Origin: JBGRQA01 sp041725895
GTDB lineage: Bacteria; Bacteroidota; Bacteroidia; Bacteroidales; Marinifilaceae
Assembly (NCBI GenBank): GCA_041725895.1
Contig: JBGRQA010000014.1
Span: forward strand, 1 to 64,000
DNA: 64,000 nt
Reading direction: 5' to 3'
Under the pieces are notes generated by a model. It did no database searches. It was not told the origin of the DNA and was given only the letters and a program-made list of their open reading frames with translations. Below, one piece after another: positions 45,301-54,751 of this stretch (position 1 is the first letter of the stretch; every line of letters begins with the position of its first letter). Position numbers and translations under genes: made by a program.

Positions 45301-45484
45301 CAAAGTTTCCATCTAAATCGGTAACAGTACCTACTGTTGTCCCTTTTATCACAACGGAAGCTCCGGGAATACCAAGTCCATCCTCTGCGGATGTAACCTG
45401 GCCAGTGATTTGCTTACTCTGAGCATTCACCGCTTGCCATGCAAAAGTGCACACTATTGCAAGCAATAAGGCAATTTTTCTCAT
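42329..45484 (-). CDS. SusC/RagA-family TonB-linked transporter, first pair of the array
   Basis: A 1051-aa outer-membrane transporter. Signal peptide about 1-21; carboxypeptidase-D-like domain (ITGQVTSAEDGLGIPGASVV); SusC box DEVVVTAIGVSRSQKSLGYA; plug with ALGGIQGKVAGVNIS and DINPDNIESVTILKGASA; barrel ending GLSLKAAF. There is no STN domain. The N-terminal 200 residues and the barrel text TLVARNDWSSTLPEDNNSFF are close to the PUL1 SusC, so these two are nearer relatives than the other SusCs here. It is the first gene of a four-gene operon with a predicted promoter at 45564-45593. Confidence 0.95.
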   Translation of the reverse strand: MRKIALLLAIVCTFAWQAVNAQSKQITGQVTSAEDGLGIPGASVVIKGTTVGTVTDLDGNFALNAQSSDVIVFSFVGMIAQEIPVGEKTTINVVMETESIGMDEVVVTAIGVSRSQKSLGYAATSVNNEDLTKAAPMSALGGIQGKVAGVNISSASGSPGASTKVILRGYSSITGSNQPLYVVDGTPVDNRMVGSTGSTRSTDYGNNANDINPDNIESVTILKGASATALYGSRAANGVVMITTKSGKAGKLKINYSGSFDLSTPLRLPELQNEFGQGWSGHFASNENGSWGPKMDGVVRPWGNIVDNQQLLKPFKAQKDNLKDFYDLGTTMNHSISISGGNDKATYFLSYNNVDADGIIPTDADSYKRNAINFKGSTKFDKFTATTSMNYVRKEAKAVATGQGSSTGATLFQEIIQIPRDVSIVDMKDYNNKFYNVDNFYTPYAQNPYFVLNENGNNFISDRVYGNVTLDYEFTNAFSATARIGTDVTNSYLKDWQAIGRPKQGSPNFSRTPDVGGVLEESRHSREINTDLILKYKKDLNEDFNLNALAGWNVNQSNYRRQSSSIEELTIPNFYDLSNSPNPATTETYYQKKRLYGVYAQADLAYRNYLFLTLVARNDWSSTLPEDNNSFFYPGASLGFILTDAMESLKGKTLTFAKIRGSWGKTGNDADPYNIFNTLVKGDVSGGFGSLVFPLKGVSGFEIANQLGNSALEPEITTEWEFGIDARFFNSRVGIDFAYYSKETDGQILPVDIAATSGFTSKVVNFGKVENKGIELQVNLVPVKTSDFTWDMTYTFSNNRNKVLELPDGLEKYEIYSAYGIEFNAVVGQPIGVFKGHAPLRDPNGNIVVNEKTGIPLEGDKEVYGNAESDFQMGLTNNFKYKNWNLGFSFDYRQGGLMYSYTARLNYFVGNATKTTYNDRNPFIVPNSVIQLADGSYQENTTAVSKQRINEYWNQTNNKMMSREHVLDKTYVKMRDLTLSYNFSSEMLNKTPFSQLSVTAYGRNLFLWTPKENNFIDPEGSTYGNDLRSEFGEFAGGPSVRSFGLSLKAAF

Positions 45485-45563
45485 AAAAAAAAATTTTGGT
45501 TAATAGTTAAAAATTGGTTTTTCTTGGAAATTGTGGTTATAAAAAAAACAAATTTTGGTACCG

Positions 45564-45593
45564 CTAATATAGCAATTCCCCCTTCCTTTCAAA
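45564..45593 (-). promoter_or_regulatory. Predicted promoter of the first array SusCD operon
   Basis: On the minus strand TTTG (45590-45593) is followed after 18 bases by TATATTAG (45564-45571), one mismatch from TAnnTTTG. The leader to the susC start is about 75 bases. The rest of the 521-base gap is AT-rich and shows no gene or CTACA array. Confidence 0.5.
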
Positions 45594-45952
45594 ACGACAA
45601 ATGTTAACCAGCAGAAACACAACAGAACATAACACAGCAATTCTACACTGACCAACAATCATTTAGGAGAAAATTAGAATCTTTAATATTTTTTTACATT
45701 TTTTAACATTTATAACATAACATCATACAACAGGGGTGATTTCATGATTTTCACCTGGACCAACATGAAAAACCTGAACACACAAATAGCTTTTTAAACA
45801 AAAAAATACGTTACACTTAATCAACCTCTATGGGCAGACAATCAAACCCAACACAGAAACATTCAATACACAAATAAATTACGTCTGTCCACCCTTTCTC
45901 AAATACAATTAAAGCAAAACATTACAACAACAAACTCACCAAACCCTTAACA

Positions 45953-45983
45953 AAGAAAAAACCGTCTTTAAAAGACGGTTTTC
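45953..45983 (-). terminator. Terminator of the second array SusCD operon
   Basis: AACCGTCTTT pairs with AAAGACGGTT around a one- to three-base loop; on the minus strand it is followed by TTTTTTC. It lies 22 bases after the SusD stop. Confidence 0.82.
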
Positions 45984-46005
45984 CTTTTTAAATTATTTAA
46001 GCTCA

Positions 46006-47388
46006 TCAATAACCTTCATTCTGCTCCAAATTCGGATTCACATCCCTTTCCCGTTGGGGAATAGGAAACACCAATGATGGATCGTTCCAAGGAACAGTTT
46101 CGGCTCTGTCGTTACTAAAACCAACTTCTTGCTTCCACCTTTGAAGATCGTAAACAGAATGTCCTTCCGCAACAAACTCCCTCAAAGTTTCAAGTCGCAA
46201 ACTGTCTACGACCTGATCGGAGGTCAAACCAATCAGCACACCCAGACCAGCCCGATCCCTTATTTGATTCAAAAAACTCAATACATCATCCACAGGAGCT
46301 CCCAACTCCAACAGAGCCTCCCCCTTCGCTAAAAGAATTTCGGCGTACCGAATCACCGGAGTGTTGTATTTTGCCTCCATGTACTTATTCACCCACACCT
46401 TCTCTTCCTGGGTAAAAAACCACCCCAAACGCTTATCGCCTGAAGGAAACAAATCCAATGTAGATTGGGGTATAAATATATCTCCTCTTTCATTGGGGTT
46501 GTAATAATCATTTAGAGCCGCATTCGTATTCCCCAAATTATCGGTAGTGGTATGAATAACACCAAATATCATTTCTGGGGTAAAGGCTTCGCCAAAAGTG
46601 CTCGTAGGATCTTTATCCAGTGCAAACAAATTGGAATTAATAACAAAGTCGGCAAAAGTGACCACTTCATTCCAATTCCGCATGGTCATGTAAATTCTCA
46701 CGAGGAAAGCATCACAAGTAGACTTAAAGGCCCTTCCTTCAAGAGCGGGAGTAGCTGGCAGCAAGCCTTTTGCATCCTTCAAATCCTTAATTATTTGTGC
46801 ATACACTTCAGCAATCGTATTTCGGGTGGGCAGCTCCCGGGCATCTGACAAGGCCAAGGTCCCCTTCAATATCAGTGGAACTCCAGGTTTTCCTACATTT
46901 TCTTCACTATAGGGAAGCCCAAAATTACGAACCAACTCAAAATAGAGAATAGCCCTCACAAAAAGCGCCTCCCCTTTAATCCTGTCTTTCACACTTTCAA
47001 ACAAAGGATCGTCAACACCAGCATCCACCGCATCAATTACCCGATTTGCGCGGTTAATCCCATCATATCCATCAATCCACAAATCTCGGGCCTCAGCATT
47101 GGAAGTCGTCAAATTTTTCCCACTTATTTCAGTATAGGAAGTAAAAGATCCTGTCCATCGAACAAATTGCGATTTCAAATCAGCAGACTGCACAACATTG
47201 GATCCGTATGTATCATCATCCTGCAAGGCATCATAGGCGCCCGTTAAGGCATTTTCCATAGTATTCACGGAGGTAAATACCAATTCATCATCTTTTGATT
47301 GCCAGGGATCTATTTCAAGCCGATCTTCACAGCCAAAAAACAATAGCAACCCGAGCAAATATAATAGCTTATTTCGTTTCATAACCAT
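46006..47388 (-). CDS. SusD/RagB-family lipoprotein, second pair of the array
   Basis: A 460-aa lipoprotein (lipobox LLFFGC, then EDRLEIDP). It is of the classic RagB/SusD type: ENALTGAYDALQDDDTYGSN at the start, GEALFVRAILYFELVRNFGLPY in the TPR core, and RDRAGLGVLIGLTSD with ETLREFVAEGHSVYDLQRWK near the end, closing with the usual VFPIPQRERDVNPNLEQNEGY-type tail. An ATG six bases downstream is an equally possible start. It follows its SusC by 14 bases. No other gene shares the operon. Confidence 0.94.
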   Translation of the reverse strand: MVMKRNKLLYLLGLLLFFGCEDRLEIDPWQSKDDELVFTSVNTMENALTGAYDALQDDDTYGSNVVQSADLKSQFVRWTGSFTSYTEISGKNLTTSNAEARDLWIDGYDGINRANRVIDAVDAGVDDPLFESVKDRIKGEALFVRAILYFELVRNFGLPYSEENVGKPGVPLILKGTLALSDARELPTRNTIAEVYAQIIKDLKDAKGLLPATPALEGRAFKSTCDAFLVRIYMTMRNWNEVVTFADFVINSNLFALDKDPTSTFGEAFTPEMIFGVIHTTTDNLGNTNAALNDYYNPNERGDIFIPQSTLDLFPSGDKRLGWFFTQEEKVWVNKYMEAKYNTPVIRYAEILLAKGEALLELGAPVDDVLSFLNQIRDRAGLGVLIGLTSDQVVDSLRLETLREFVAEGHSVYDLQRWKQEVGFSNDRAETVPWNDPSLVFPIPQRERDVNPNLEQNEGY

Positions 47389-47402
47389 TCAATTTTATCA
47401 GA

Positions 47403-50400
47403 TTAAAGATCAATTTTTACCCCAAACACAAATCTCTTGGAGGGGGGAGCCTGGAAGAAATCACGTCCTTGCCCCACATTGACCGTACCATTTGAACTTA
47501 CTTCCGGATCATGCCCATCATAATCGGTAAACGTAAACCAGTTTTGTGCCGTAACATAAACCCGGACGTTATTCAAATACATTTGTTTGGCAACTTTCTT
47601 GGGCAAAGTATACCCTAAGGTGATATTCTTGATCCGCACAAAAGAACCATCCTGAATAAACCTTGATGAATGACTCCTATTGGGACCATTAAACAACTCG
47701 GCCTTAGGAATATTCGTAATATCTCCGGGCTTTTGCCATCGGCCCAATTGACTCTTTACATTATTAAACTGCAGCGATTGACTGTTACCTGCAAAACGAC
47801 CAGCATCCCAATAGATATCATTACCTTGCACAAACTGTATCAATACACTTAGATCAATGCCTTTATAGGAAAAATTATTGGTTATACCTCCCGTATAATC
47901 GGGATTGGGGTCACCCACAACCCTGCGGAATTCATCACTGTAAGTTGTCGTTTTATTCCCGTCCAAATCATAAAACAGGGCCTCTCCTGTATCAGGATCG
48001 ACTCCGGCAAACGGAACTGTATAAAAAACTCCAATGGGTTCACCTTCTCTAGCCTGAGATATACCATTGGAAACAATTTGACCTTCCAAGTCTGTAATTT
48101 CATTTCGGTTGAAAGACAAATTAAAACTAGTACTCCATTTAAAATCTCCTACCAAATTGCGGGTATTCAAGCCAAATTCAAACCCTTTATTCTCAAGCTT
48201 TCCTACATTGTCGGCAAACTCAGTATAACCACTTGTAGAGGGAAGTCGAACACTAAGGAGTAAGTCTTTTGTTTTCTTAATGTAATAATCAACTTCGAAA
48301 GCAATTCGATCGTCTAAAAAGCCCAAATTAAGTCCAATATCAAACTGTCGGGTCTGCTCCCATTTCAAGCCAGGATTTTGAAGCTGGGTGGGAGACAAAC
48401 CGGGATTTCCGTTATAATTTGCTCCGGTACCATATAATCCCCTGGAGGGAAAATTGGCTCCTGTGGCATTAGGGTTGGTGGTACTGGATAAAAATTCTGC
48501 ATTTCCAGTAATACCATAACTTAGTCTAAGCTTTGCCAGACTCAACCATCCATACTTCTCCATAAAATCTTCGTCTGAAGCAATCCAACCGGCTGAAAAG
48601 GCTGGAAAAACAGCATATCGCTCATCTTTACCAAACCGCGAAGACCCATCCCTACGAATAGAAAACTCAAATAGATATTTTTGTTGGTAATTGTAGCGAA
48701 ACCGAGAAAAATAGGATTCCAGCGAATACTTAGTGATACTGCTTCCACCTCCACTGATTTCTGCAGCACTATTGATAGTATACAAGCTATTATCCGGAAA
48801 ATCCTGCCCCGTTACATTGGCTTCATTCCGGGTTGTCTGTTCATAAGAATATCCAAGCAAGGCATCAAAATTATGATCCTCCTTAAACACTTTGGAATAG
48901 GTAAGCACTGAAGTTGTAACAATATTATCCCGCTTAAAAGTTAAAGCCTGACTAACCCCATTGGATCCACCTCCATCACCGGAATTAACACCAAAAAAGA
49001 TTTTCTCATACAGATCCACATAATCATAACTCAAATCAGTTTTGAATTTCAGATCGTCCAGAATTTTGATCTCAGCGAAACCATTCACCGTAGGTCGAAC
49101 TGTCACAGCCTCATGAATGTTCTGGTCTATTTCGTTTAAAAGATTATATGCAATATTATTAAAAGGGTTTATTCCGTTTCCGAGATAGAACGTACCTTCC
49201 TCCCCAAATAAATCAGATCCATCTCCAAAAATAGGAATGTTGGGATACTGCAACACCCCCGATGTAGATACAGATGAAACGGAGTTGTTATTAGAAGATC
49301 TATCGTTAACAGTTTTGGAAAGGCTAAGATTTATTCCAAACTTAACATACTCAGAAATCAAATGCTCTAAATTGGTTCGAATGGTTATTCTTTTAAAATT
49401 ATTCCCTTTGGTGTATCCTTCTTCATCCTGATGGGAAAAACCTGCATAAAAAGTTGTCTTTTCATTACCTCCCGAAGCAGAAACATTAAAATTGGAAACA
49501 ACACCTGTTCTGGTGGCTGCATCCAACCAATCGGTATTAATGGCATCTTCCGGCTCTCCTAATATTTTTTCTACTCCAAACGTATTGAAATAGGCTTCAT
49601 TAAAAAGCTCAGTAAACTCAGAGCCATTCAATACATCCATAAAATCGGTTTCCCTTTGAAAGCCTAAACTATAATCAACACTAATTTTGGTAGCACCTTT
49701 TCGACCAGTTTTAGTCGTAATCAAAACAACACCGTTGGAAGCTCTGGAACCGTACAAGGCAGAAGCAGAAGCATCTTTTAGAACCTGAACGGATTCAATA
49801 TCGGCAGGATTCATAGAAGACAATGGACTAATTTGAGTATTGTTACCCGTGTACCCCATGATATAATCTCCCTGCGGAACACCATCAATAACGTAAAGTG
49901 GTTGCGAGCTTGCAGACACAGAGGAAGTTCCCCTTATTCGAATGGTATTGGCCTCTCCGGCACGTGAGCCAGTACTAACCTGAACTCCGGCTGTCTGTCC
50001 GGATATTGCATTCTCAAAACTAACAACAGACATCTTATCCAGATCCTCAGCTTTCACATTAGCCACAGAACTGGTTAAATCCCTCTTCTTTTGAGTACCA
50101 TAGGCTACCACCACAACCTCCTCCATACCTACAGTCTCAGATTGCATTACAACATTAATTACGGTTTGATCACCAACCGTAATCTCCTGTTGCTTCATTC
50201 CAACAAAACTAAAAACAATTACATCGGTACTGGAAGCCATTATTGAAAATCTACCATCAATATCGGTACTCGTACCAGTAGTTGTACCTTTCACAACCAC
50301 AGAAACCCCTGGCATACCCAATCCGTCATCAGCACTGGTAACAGTTCCAGTGACTGATTTCATTTGAGCAATTCCAGCTTGAAGCCCTATAAAACATAAG

Positions 50401-50429
50401 ACTACAAAAAGCATTACAATTCTCTTCAT
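47403..50429 (-). CDS. SusC/RagA-family TonB-linked transporter, second pair of the array
   Basis: A 1008-aa transporter. Signal peptide about 1-21; carboxypeptidase-D-like domain (VTGTVTSADDGLGMPGVSVV); a classic SusC box EEVVVVAYGTQKKRDLTSSV; plug with SFENAISGQTAGVQVS and MNPADIESVQVLKDASASA; a barrel ending FVFGVKIDL. It differs from its neighbours through most of the barrel, so it is not a recent duplicate. It is first of a two-gene operon. No clear promoter was found in the preceding gap. Confidence 0.95.
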   Translation of the reverse strand: MKRIVMLFVVLCFIGLQAGIAQMKSVTGTVTSADDGLGMPGVSVVVKGTTTGTSTDIDGRFSIMASSTDVIVFSFVGMKQQEITVGDQTVINVVMQSETVGMEEVVVVAYGTQKKRDLTSSVANVKAEDLDKMSVVSFENAISGQTAGVQVSTGSRAGEANTIRIRGTSSVSASSQPLYVIDGVPQGDYIMGYTGNNTQISPLSSMNPADIESVQVLKDASASALYGSRASNGVVLITTKTGRKGATKISVDYSLGFQRETDFMDVLNGSEFTELFNEAYFNTFGVEKILGEPEDAINTDWLDAATRTGVVSNFNVSASGGNEKTTFYAGFSHQDEEGYTKGNNFKRITIRTNLEHLISEYVKFGINLSLSKTVNDRSSNNNSVSSVSTSGVLQYPNIPIFGDGSDLFGEEGTFYLGNGINPFNNIAYNLLNEIDQNIHEAVTVRPTVNGFAEIKILDDLKFKTDLSYDYVDLYEKIFFGVNSGDGGGSNGVSQALTFKRDNIVTTSVLTYSKVFKEDHNFDALLGYSYEQTTRNEANVTGQDFPDNSLYTINSAAEISGGGSSITKYSLESYFSRFRYNYQQKYLFEFSIRRDGSSRFGKDERYAVFPAFSAGWIASDEDFMEKYGWLSLAKLRLSYGITGNAEFLSSTTNPNATGANFPSRGLYGTGANYNGNPGLSPTQLQNPGLKWEQTRQFDIGLNLGFLDDRIAFEVDYYIKKTKDLLLSVRLPSTSGYTEFADNVGKLENKGFEFGLNTRNLVGDFKWSTSFNLSFNRNEITDLEGQIVSNGISQAREGEPIGVFYTVPFAGVDPDTGEALFYDLDGNKTTTYSDEFRRVVGDPNPDYTGGITNNFSYKGIDLSVLIQFVQGNDIYWDAGRFAGNSQSLQFNNVKSQLGRWQKPGDITNIPKAELFNGPNRSHSSRFIQDGSFVRIKNITLGYTLPKKVAKQMYLNNVRVYVTAQNWFTFTDYDGHDPEVSSNGTVNVGQGRDFFQAPPSKRFVFGVKIDL

Positions 50430-51039
50430 GGATAGAAATTTAAGTTATTACAAAAAACTCAATAATTACAAGCGAGAACAAACAGGAGACAATTGAAAAT
50501 CGGCAGTATAAAGACTACTACTTACAAGGCAGGATTAAAAAAAGTAGTTCGCTTAGCTAAAAAATTTAAAAGAATAGTTGCATAAAAACACAACTTCGTC
50601 CTCTCGGTCCCTATTGTCAAGGAACTAAGGATAAAAAAGGAAATAAATACACCACTCCAATCAAGAATGGAGGATCATTGGACAAATAATAAACGAGAAA
50701 TTAAATAAAGAGCCGCAGCAAAATTGGAGCGAAAAAAGAGCCCTCACATAAAAACCAAACCCAGCAGCAACAACCATCCCTTTCCCTTTATTTTCAGACT
50801 ATACAAGTTCTTGAGTTTTTTCCAGAAAAGCAAGCCCTTACTATTCATTTACAGAAAAAAAGGAATTCTTACTACGAATAGATCATTTCGAACCATAAAA
50901 ACAAGACGTACAACCACTCTTCCAAACCAATAAAATCGAAATGAATCCAAAGCATCAGATGAATTGAATTCGAAACCCATCTCTATTTGTTTACATGTTT
51001 AGATTCTTCGATGCGTTAGAGCAAAGAAATTCCCTTACT
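50430..51039. other. Intergenic region upstream of the second array SusCD pair
   Basis: A 610-base AT-rich stretch. Short open frames here have no protein-like features. I found no promoter, repeat or RNA structure that stands out. Confidence 0.35.
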
Positions 51040-53430
51040 CTACGAAACCGTTTTGAAAAACACAGCACACCGCTCACAATCAGCACAATACACACTGTCA
51101 CTTGTGTCAAGTTTCATTGAATACTGATCTCGATACAACGGAACATCATCGTCTCCATTAGATGAATAGTAACGAAGAGAAAAAATATTTTTAGATGTGG
51201 CTCCAAAAGAAGAATTTATAAATTTTCCATTTTCGAAATAATCGAACAAAATGGTAGAATTACAAGATAACATATTCTCATCCTTTGCAATCTTCTTCAT
51301 ACCATTACATTCCCATACATACACATCAAAATCTACAGAGGCAATAATATTAAAATTCCCATTTTGTAAATTGCACCAATCCAGTATCTTTTCATATACG
51401 TAACTCTCTTCCCCTTTCGGACCAAGAGTTCTCTCGACAAAATTACAATCTATAGGAATCAAAGATTCTACTTTTCTAAACTCCCTGAGAATTGAATATT
51501 TTTTCAAACGAAAACTACTAGTCGGTTTGGAACCAATCTGAGTTGTAGAACCTGAATTATTACAAGTGAAAAATTGAAGTTCTTGGGAATTTTCAAACAA
51601 TGAATCCGCGTTCAATTCCGGATCAATAGATCCTCTACCAGAAATAAAATTTGAAGCAATCGAAAAATGTTGTTTTCCAAAGTCTCTGAATTTCGAATAT
51701 TTTTTCAAACGAAAACTACTGGTAAGTTTGGAACCAATCTGAGTTATTGAACCTGAATTACTGCAAGTGAAAAATTGAAGATCCTGAGAATTTCCGAACC
51801 ACCATTCCGGCTTCAATTTCAGACCATCAGATCCTCTATTGAAAATAAAATTAGTAGCATTCGGAACATACCCTTTTCCAAAATCTCTAAATTCTGAGTA
51901 GTTTTTCAAAAACGAACTACTGACAGGTTTGGAACAGATCTGCGTTATTGAACCTAAATTACTACAAAAGAAAAATTGAAGGTCTTGAGATTTTTCAAAT
52001 AACCATTCCCTTTTAGTTTTCAGACTTCCAAATCCTTTATCAGGAATAAAATTTATAATATTCGAAATATACCCTTTTTCAAAATCTATGAGTTTTGAAT
52101 ATTTTTTCCAAAGGGAACTACTGTTGGTATTAGAGCCAAACCGGTTCGACAAAATCGGGTAAGTAGAAGTGCACGATTTTAGATAATGCGAATTTTCACA
52201 CAACCCTTCTTCTTCTAGTTTCAGATTTCCAAATCCTCGATCAAAACTAGAATCGATAGTGTTCGATTGAACCAATCGTCTAAAGTGGCTGAGATTTGAA
52301 TATTTCAAAACTCCTTCACCATTGGCAACGCCAGACACATTCTCACACAACGAACAAAATAGGATTTCACTCTGTTCTTTCAGAAGAGCTTGTTTAGTAC
52401 AACCATTACTTCCTTGATTCCCAACAGAAAACAACTCATCTGCCGAAAAGAATGAAATTTGCTGTATTCCAGTATCGAAAATATTATATTGCAAAACATT
52501 GCCAAAGGCATCATTCCTAAACAATTCATTTCCAACAACCTCATTAACATTAGTCACAAATTCAAAATGCGAAATTTTGTCACATTGTTTTTCTGTAAAA
52601 GAAGGATTTAAATCTTCATGAGTAGAACATTTTGTGTTGTATTCAACATTGTTGTATACCAGAGAGGAAGAATCCAACGAAATGGATTCCAGCGCACATT
52701 TTTGAATTTGATTATTGGCAATAATCAGATCTGTCTGAGATTCAACACCATTAAAGGAAGTGTTTTTTTGTTTTTCAAAAACATTCCAGGCAAAAGCATT
52801 TCCGAAACTATTTTTTTGTACTCCTTTTATAAAAGAAACAGAGAATTTCCCTCCTGAAAAAGTATTGTGATAGAAACTATTGTAGTAATTACTTTTCTGA
52901 GTATCATCCAAAACAACAAGATCTTTCTCTTCTCCTCCAATGATTTCACAATTCTTAAATTGAACATGACTGCTTGCATTCTCCAATCGGATAACTTCGC
53001 CTATCTTGTTTTCCAATTTAAGATTTTGGAAGGTAACATACTTAGCACCTTTACAAAAAATCAAAGGTTCATCATCTCCTCTCTTGCATATGGATGCATT
53101 TGGAGAACCAACAAATTTGATAGAATTAATTTCGGATACCCCCTTAATAAGAGGAAGATAAAAAGATGACACTTGAAATTTCCCAGATAACGAAAACTCA
53201 ACTGCTCCATTCACTCCTCGCTTCTCCAAAGCTTCAAGCATGGATTCTACAGTTGAAAAATCAGCATTCGGGCCACCTATGGAATAAATGCCACTCAATC
53301 CCAATTGCTTATTTACAGACTTCAATTCTTTCGAAGGAAGGATTTGGTTGGCAGCACTTGCACTACTTCCAGCCATAATAATGACAAAAAACAGACAAAA
53401 CTGAGCAATATATCGTTTTAACAAATGCAT
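51040..53430 (-). CDS. Secreted beta-helix-like protein with 67-residue tandem repeats
   Basis: A 796-aa exported protein; I do not recognise a named family. After a signal peptide (about 1-28) residues 40-330 have the rhythm of a right-handed parallel beta-helix: GYPL-like short strands such as IKFVGSPNASI, AKYVTFQNLKLEN, ASSHVQFKNCEIIGG and NYYNSFYHNTFSGG. The next part, about 310-645, consists of five 67-residue repeats (LQFFTCSNSGSITQIGSK, then LKKYSKFRDFGK) each with a Cys. A C-terminal beta-rich domain with several Cys ends it. A TTG nine bases upstream also opens the frame; the ATG at 53430 gives the better signal peptide. It lies alone between SusCD pairs and diverges from the 236-aa secreted protein; surface binding or adhesion is a guess. 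Confidence 0.6.
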   Translation of the reverse strand: MHLLKRYIAQFCLFFVIIMAGSSASAANQILPSKELKSVNKQLGLSGIYSIGGPNADFSTVESMLEALEKRGVNGAVEFSLSGKFQVSSFYLPLIKGVSEINSIKFVGSPNASICKRGDDEPLIFCKGAKYVTFQNLKLENKIGEVIRLENASSHVQFKNCEIIGGEEKDLVVLDDTQKSNYYNSFYHNTFSGGKFSVSFIKGVQKNSFGNAFAWNVFEKQKNTSFNGVESQTDLIIANNQIQKCALESISLDSSSLVYNNVEYNTKCSTHEDLNPSFTEKQCDKISHFEFVTNVNEVVGNELFRNDAFGNVLQYNIFDTGIQQISFFSADELFSVGNQGSNGCTKQALLKEQSEILFCSLCENVSGVANGEGVLKYSNLSHFRRLVQSNTIDSSFDRGFGNLKLEEEGLCENSHYLKSCTSTYPILSNRFGSNTNSSSLWKKYSKLIDFEKGYISNIINFIPDKGFGSLKTKREWLFEKSQDLQFFFCSNLGSITQICSKPVSSSFLKNYSEFRDFGKGYVPNATNFIFNRGSDGLKLKPEWWFGNSQDLQFFTCSNSGSITQIGSKLTSSFRLKKYSKFRDFGKQHFSIASNFISGRGSIDPELNADSLFENSQELQFFTCNNSGSTTQIGSKPTSSFRLKKYSILREFRKVESLIPIDCNFVERTLGPKGEESYVYEKILDWCNLQNGNFNIIASVDFDVYVWECNGMKKIAKDENMLSCNSTILFDYFENGKFINSSFGATSKNIFSLRYYSSNGDDDVPLYRDQYSMKLDTSDSVYCADCERCAVFFKTVS
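51494..52498 (-). repeat. Five 201-bp tandem repeats inside the beta-helix gene
   Basis: The landmark word GAATATTTTTTC or its variant occurs at 51494, 51695, 51896, 52097 and 52298, exactly 201 bases apart each time. The copies nearest the 3' end of the gene (51494 and 51695) are nearly identical over more than 100 bases; similarity fades toward the 5' end. As 201 is divisible by three, gain or loss of a unit keeps the frame. Confidence 0.85.
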
Positions 53431-53991
53431 AAAACACAAACTAATCCTTCTATTCTCCTATTAAGAAAAATCTATTTAAACATTAAACACTTATAATACA
53501 ACCCTTATCATCCTTCTCAAGAAGTCGATACAAACAAAGAATTGATCTGTCTAAAATAGGAAAATTATATTAAATCTCAAGAATTATTCGAATACATAAT
53601 TGGAAAATAGAGTACCAATCATGAAATAAAAGAAACATAGATCATAACAATCCCTTACACTCCACCTGAAAATAAGTTTACTCTATTAAGTGTTATCTAT
53701 TATCTTTCCTTAAGATGGATAAAACTCCCCAACACAAAAGCCCACGCTTTGAATATTTCCCCATTCCGTGCCGGGAATAACTACACACAAAAAGAACTTA
53801 TACCTTAAACCCATTACAGCATTTAAACCGCCATATTAGAGGAACTAACTTTCACTAGAAACACAACAAACACTAGGATTATGATTACACCGAACCCACA
53901 TAAAACATAACACAAACAACACTATATCTTTTATTTACTTTTTAGTATATTTGATTATATTAAATACATTTTCTAACTAACACAATACTAT
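53431..53991. promoter_or_regulatory. Divergent gap with promoter of the 236-aa secreted protein gene
   Basis: TATATTTG at 53946-53953 is a perfect TAnnTTTG in the plus direction, 38 bases before the ATG at 53992. No TTG at the expected distance was seen. The rest of this 560-base AT-rich gap has no gene. Confidence 0.45.
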
Positions 53992-54702
53992 ATGAAAAAC
54001 ATTTTAGGAACATTAATCTGTCTCTCTCTATGCACCACAGCAATAGGACAAGTAAACTTCGAAGGTCCTAATGACATTGAAGGTCAAAGACTACGCGACA
54101 TCAACGCTTTTACTTCCGACGTAAGAGTATCAAAACTAGAACAACTGGATTACCTATCTGAGAAATTTGACGGCTCTCCCTTCTTATGCAAAGAATGGAA
54201 CGAAGGAAAGGTAATTTTTGAAGACGGCCAATCTATCAAATACCAAATGCATTACAATGTATATGCGCAAGAATTTTGGATCAAAAAGGATAAATCCAAA
54301 ATAAAAAAACTTAAAATTGTAAAAAACATTGACAAGATTGAGCTACAGGACAAACAATTTCAATTTGTTATTCACAAACTTAACCAGGAAACCAAAAGCT
54401 CAATAATGGAACTACTGGTAGATAAAAAACATCGCCTTTACAAACAACACAACTGTAAATTCCTCAATGGCGACAAAAATGTAAATTCGTACTCCGGACC
54501 ACAAAAAAGTAAATTTTCTCAAAACCAAAAATATTTTTACTCTAACGGCGACGAAATTCTCCCCCTACCAACCAAGAAGAAAGCATTCTTCAAATGCTTT
54601 GGTGACGACTCCACAAAAATCGCTGCATTCTGCAAGAAAAATAAACTTAAAACAAACAAAAACACTGACCTTGTGAAAATATTCGAGTTCTACAACCAGT
54701 AA
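53992..54702 (+). CDS. Secreted protein of unknown function, 236 aa
   Basis: The protein has a standard signal peptide (about 1-19, ending AIGQ) and a Lys-rich mature part. The stretch SPFLCKEWNEGKVIFEDGQ, followed by KYQMHYNVYAQEFWIKKD, is a pattern that I associate with small uncharacterised exported proteins of Bacteroidota. The C-terminal part contains CFGDDSTKIAAFCKKNKLKTN, a helical end. Four mature-region cysteines may form disulfides. It is single, with promoter and terminator of its own, and diverges from the beta-helix gene. Function unknown. Confidence 0.7.
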   Translation: MKNILGTLICLSLCTTAIGQVNFEGPNDIEGQRLRDINAFTSDVRVSKLEQLDYLSEKFDGSPFLCKEWNEGKVIFEDGQSIKYQMHYNVYAQEFWIKKDKSKIKKLKIVKNIDKIELQDKQFQFVIHKLNQETKSSIMELLVDKKHRLYKQHNCKFLNGDKNVNSYSGPQKSKFSQNQKYFYSNGDEILPLPTKKKAFFKCFGDDSTKIAAFCKKNKLKTNKNTDLVKIFEFYNQ

Positions 54703-54720
54703 AAAAACTATTTCAAGTAA

Positions 54721-54751
54721 AAAAAGCTGTCTCCATTGGACAGCTTTTTTT
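54721..54751 (+). terminator. Intrinsic terminator after the 236-aa protein gene
   Basis: AAAAAGCTGTC pairs with GACAGCTTTTT across a seven-base loop, ending in a T-run. The following stretch to 55054 is AT-rich with nothing recognisable. Confidence 0.88.
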
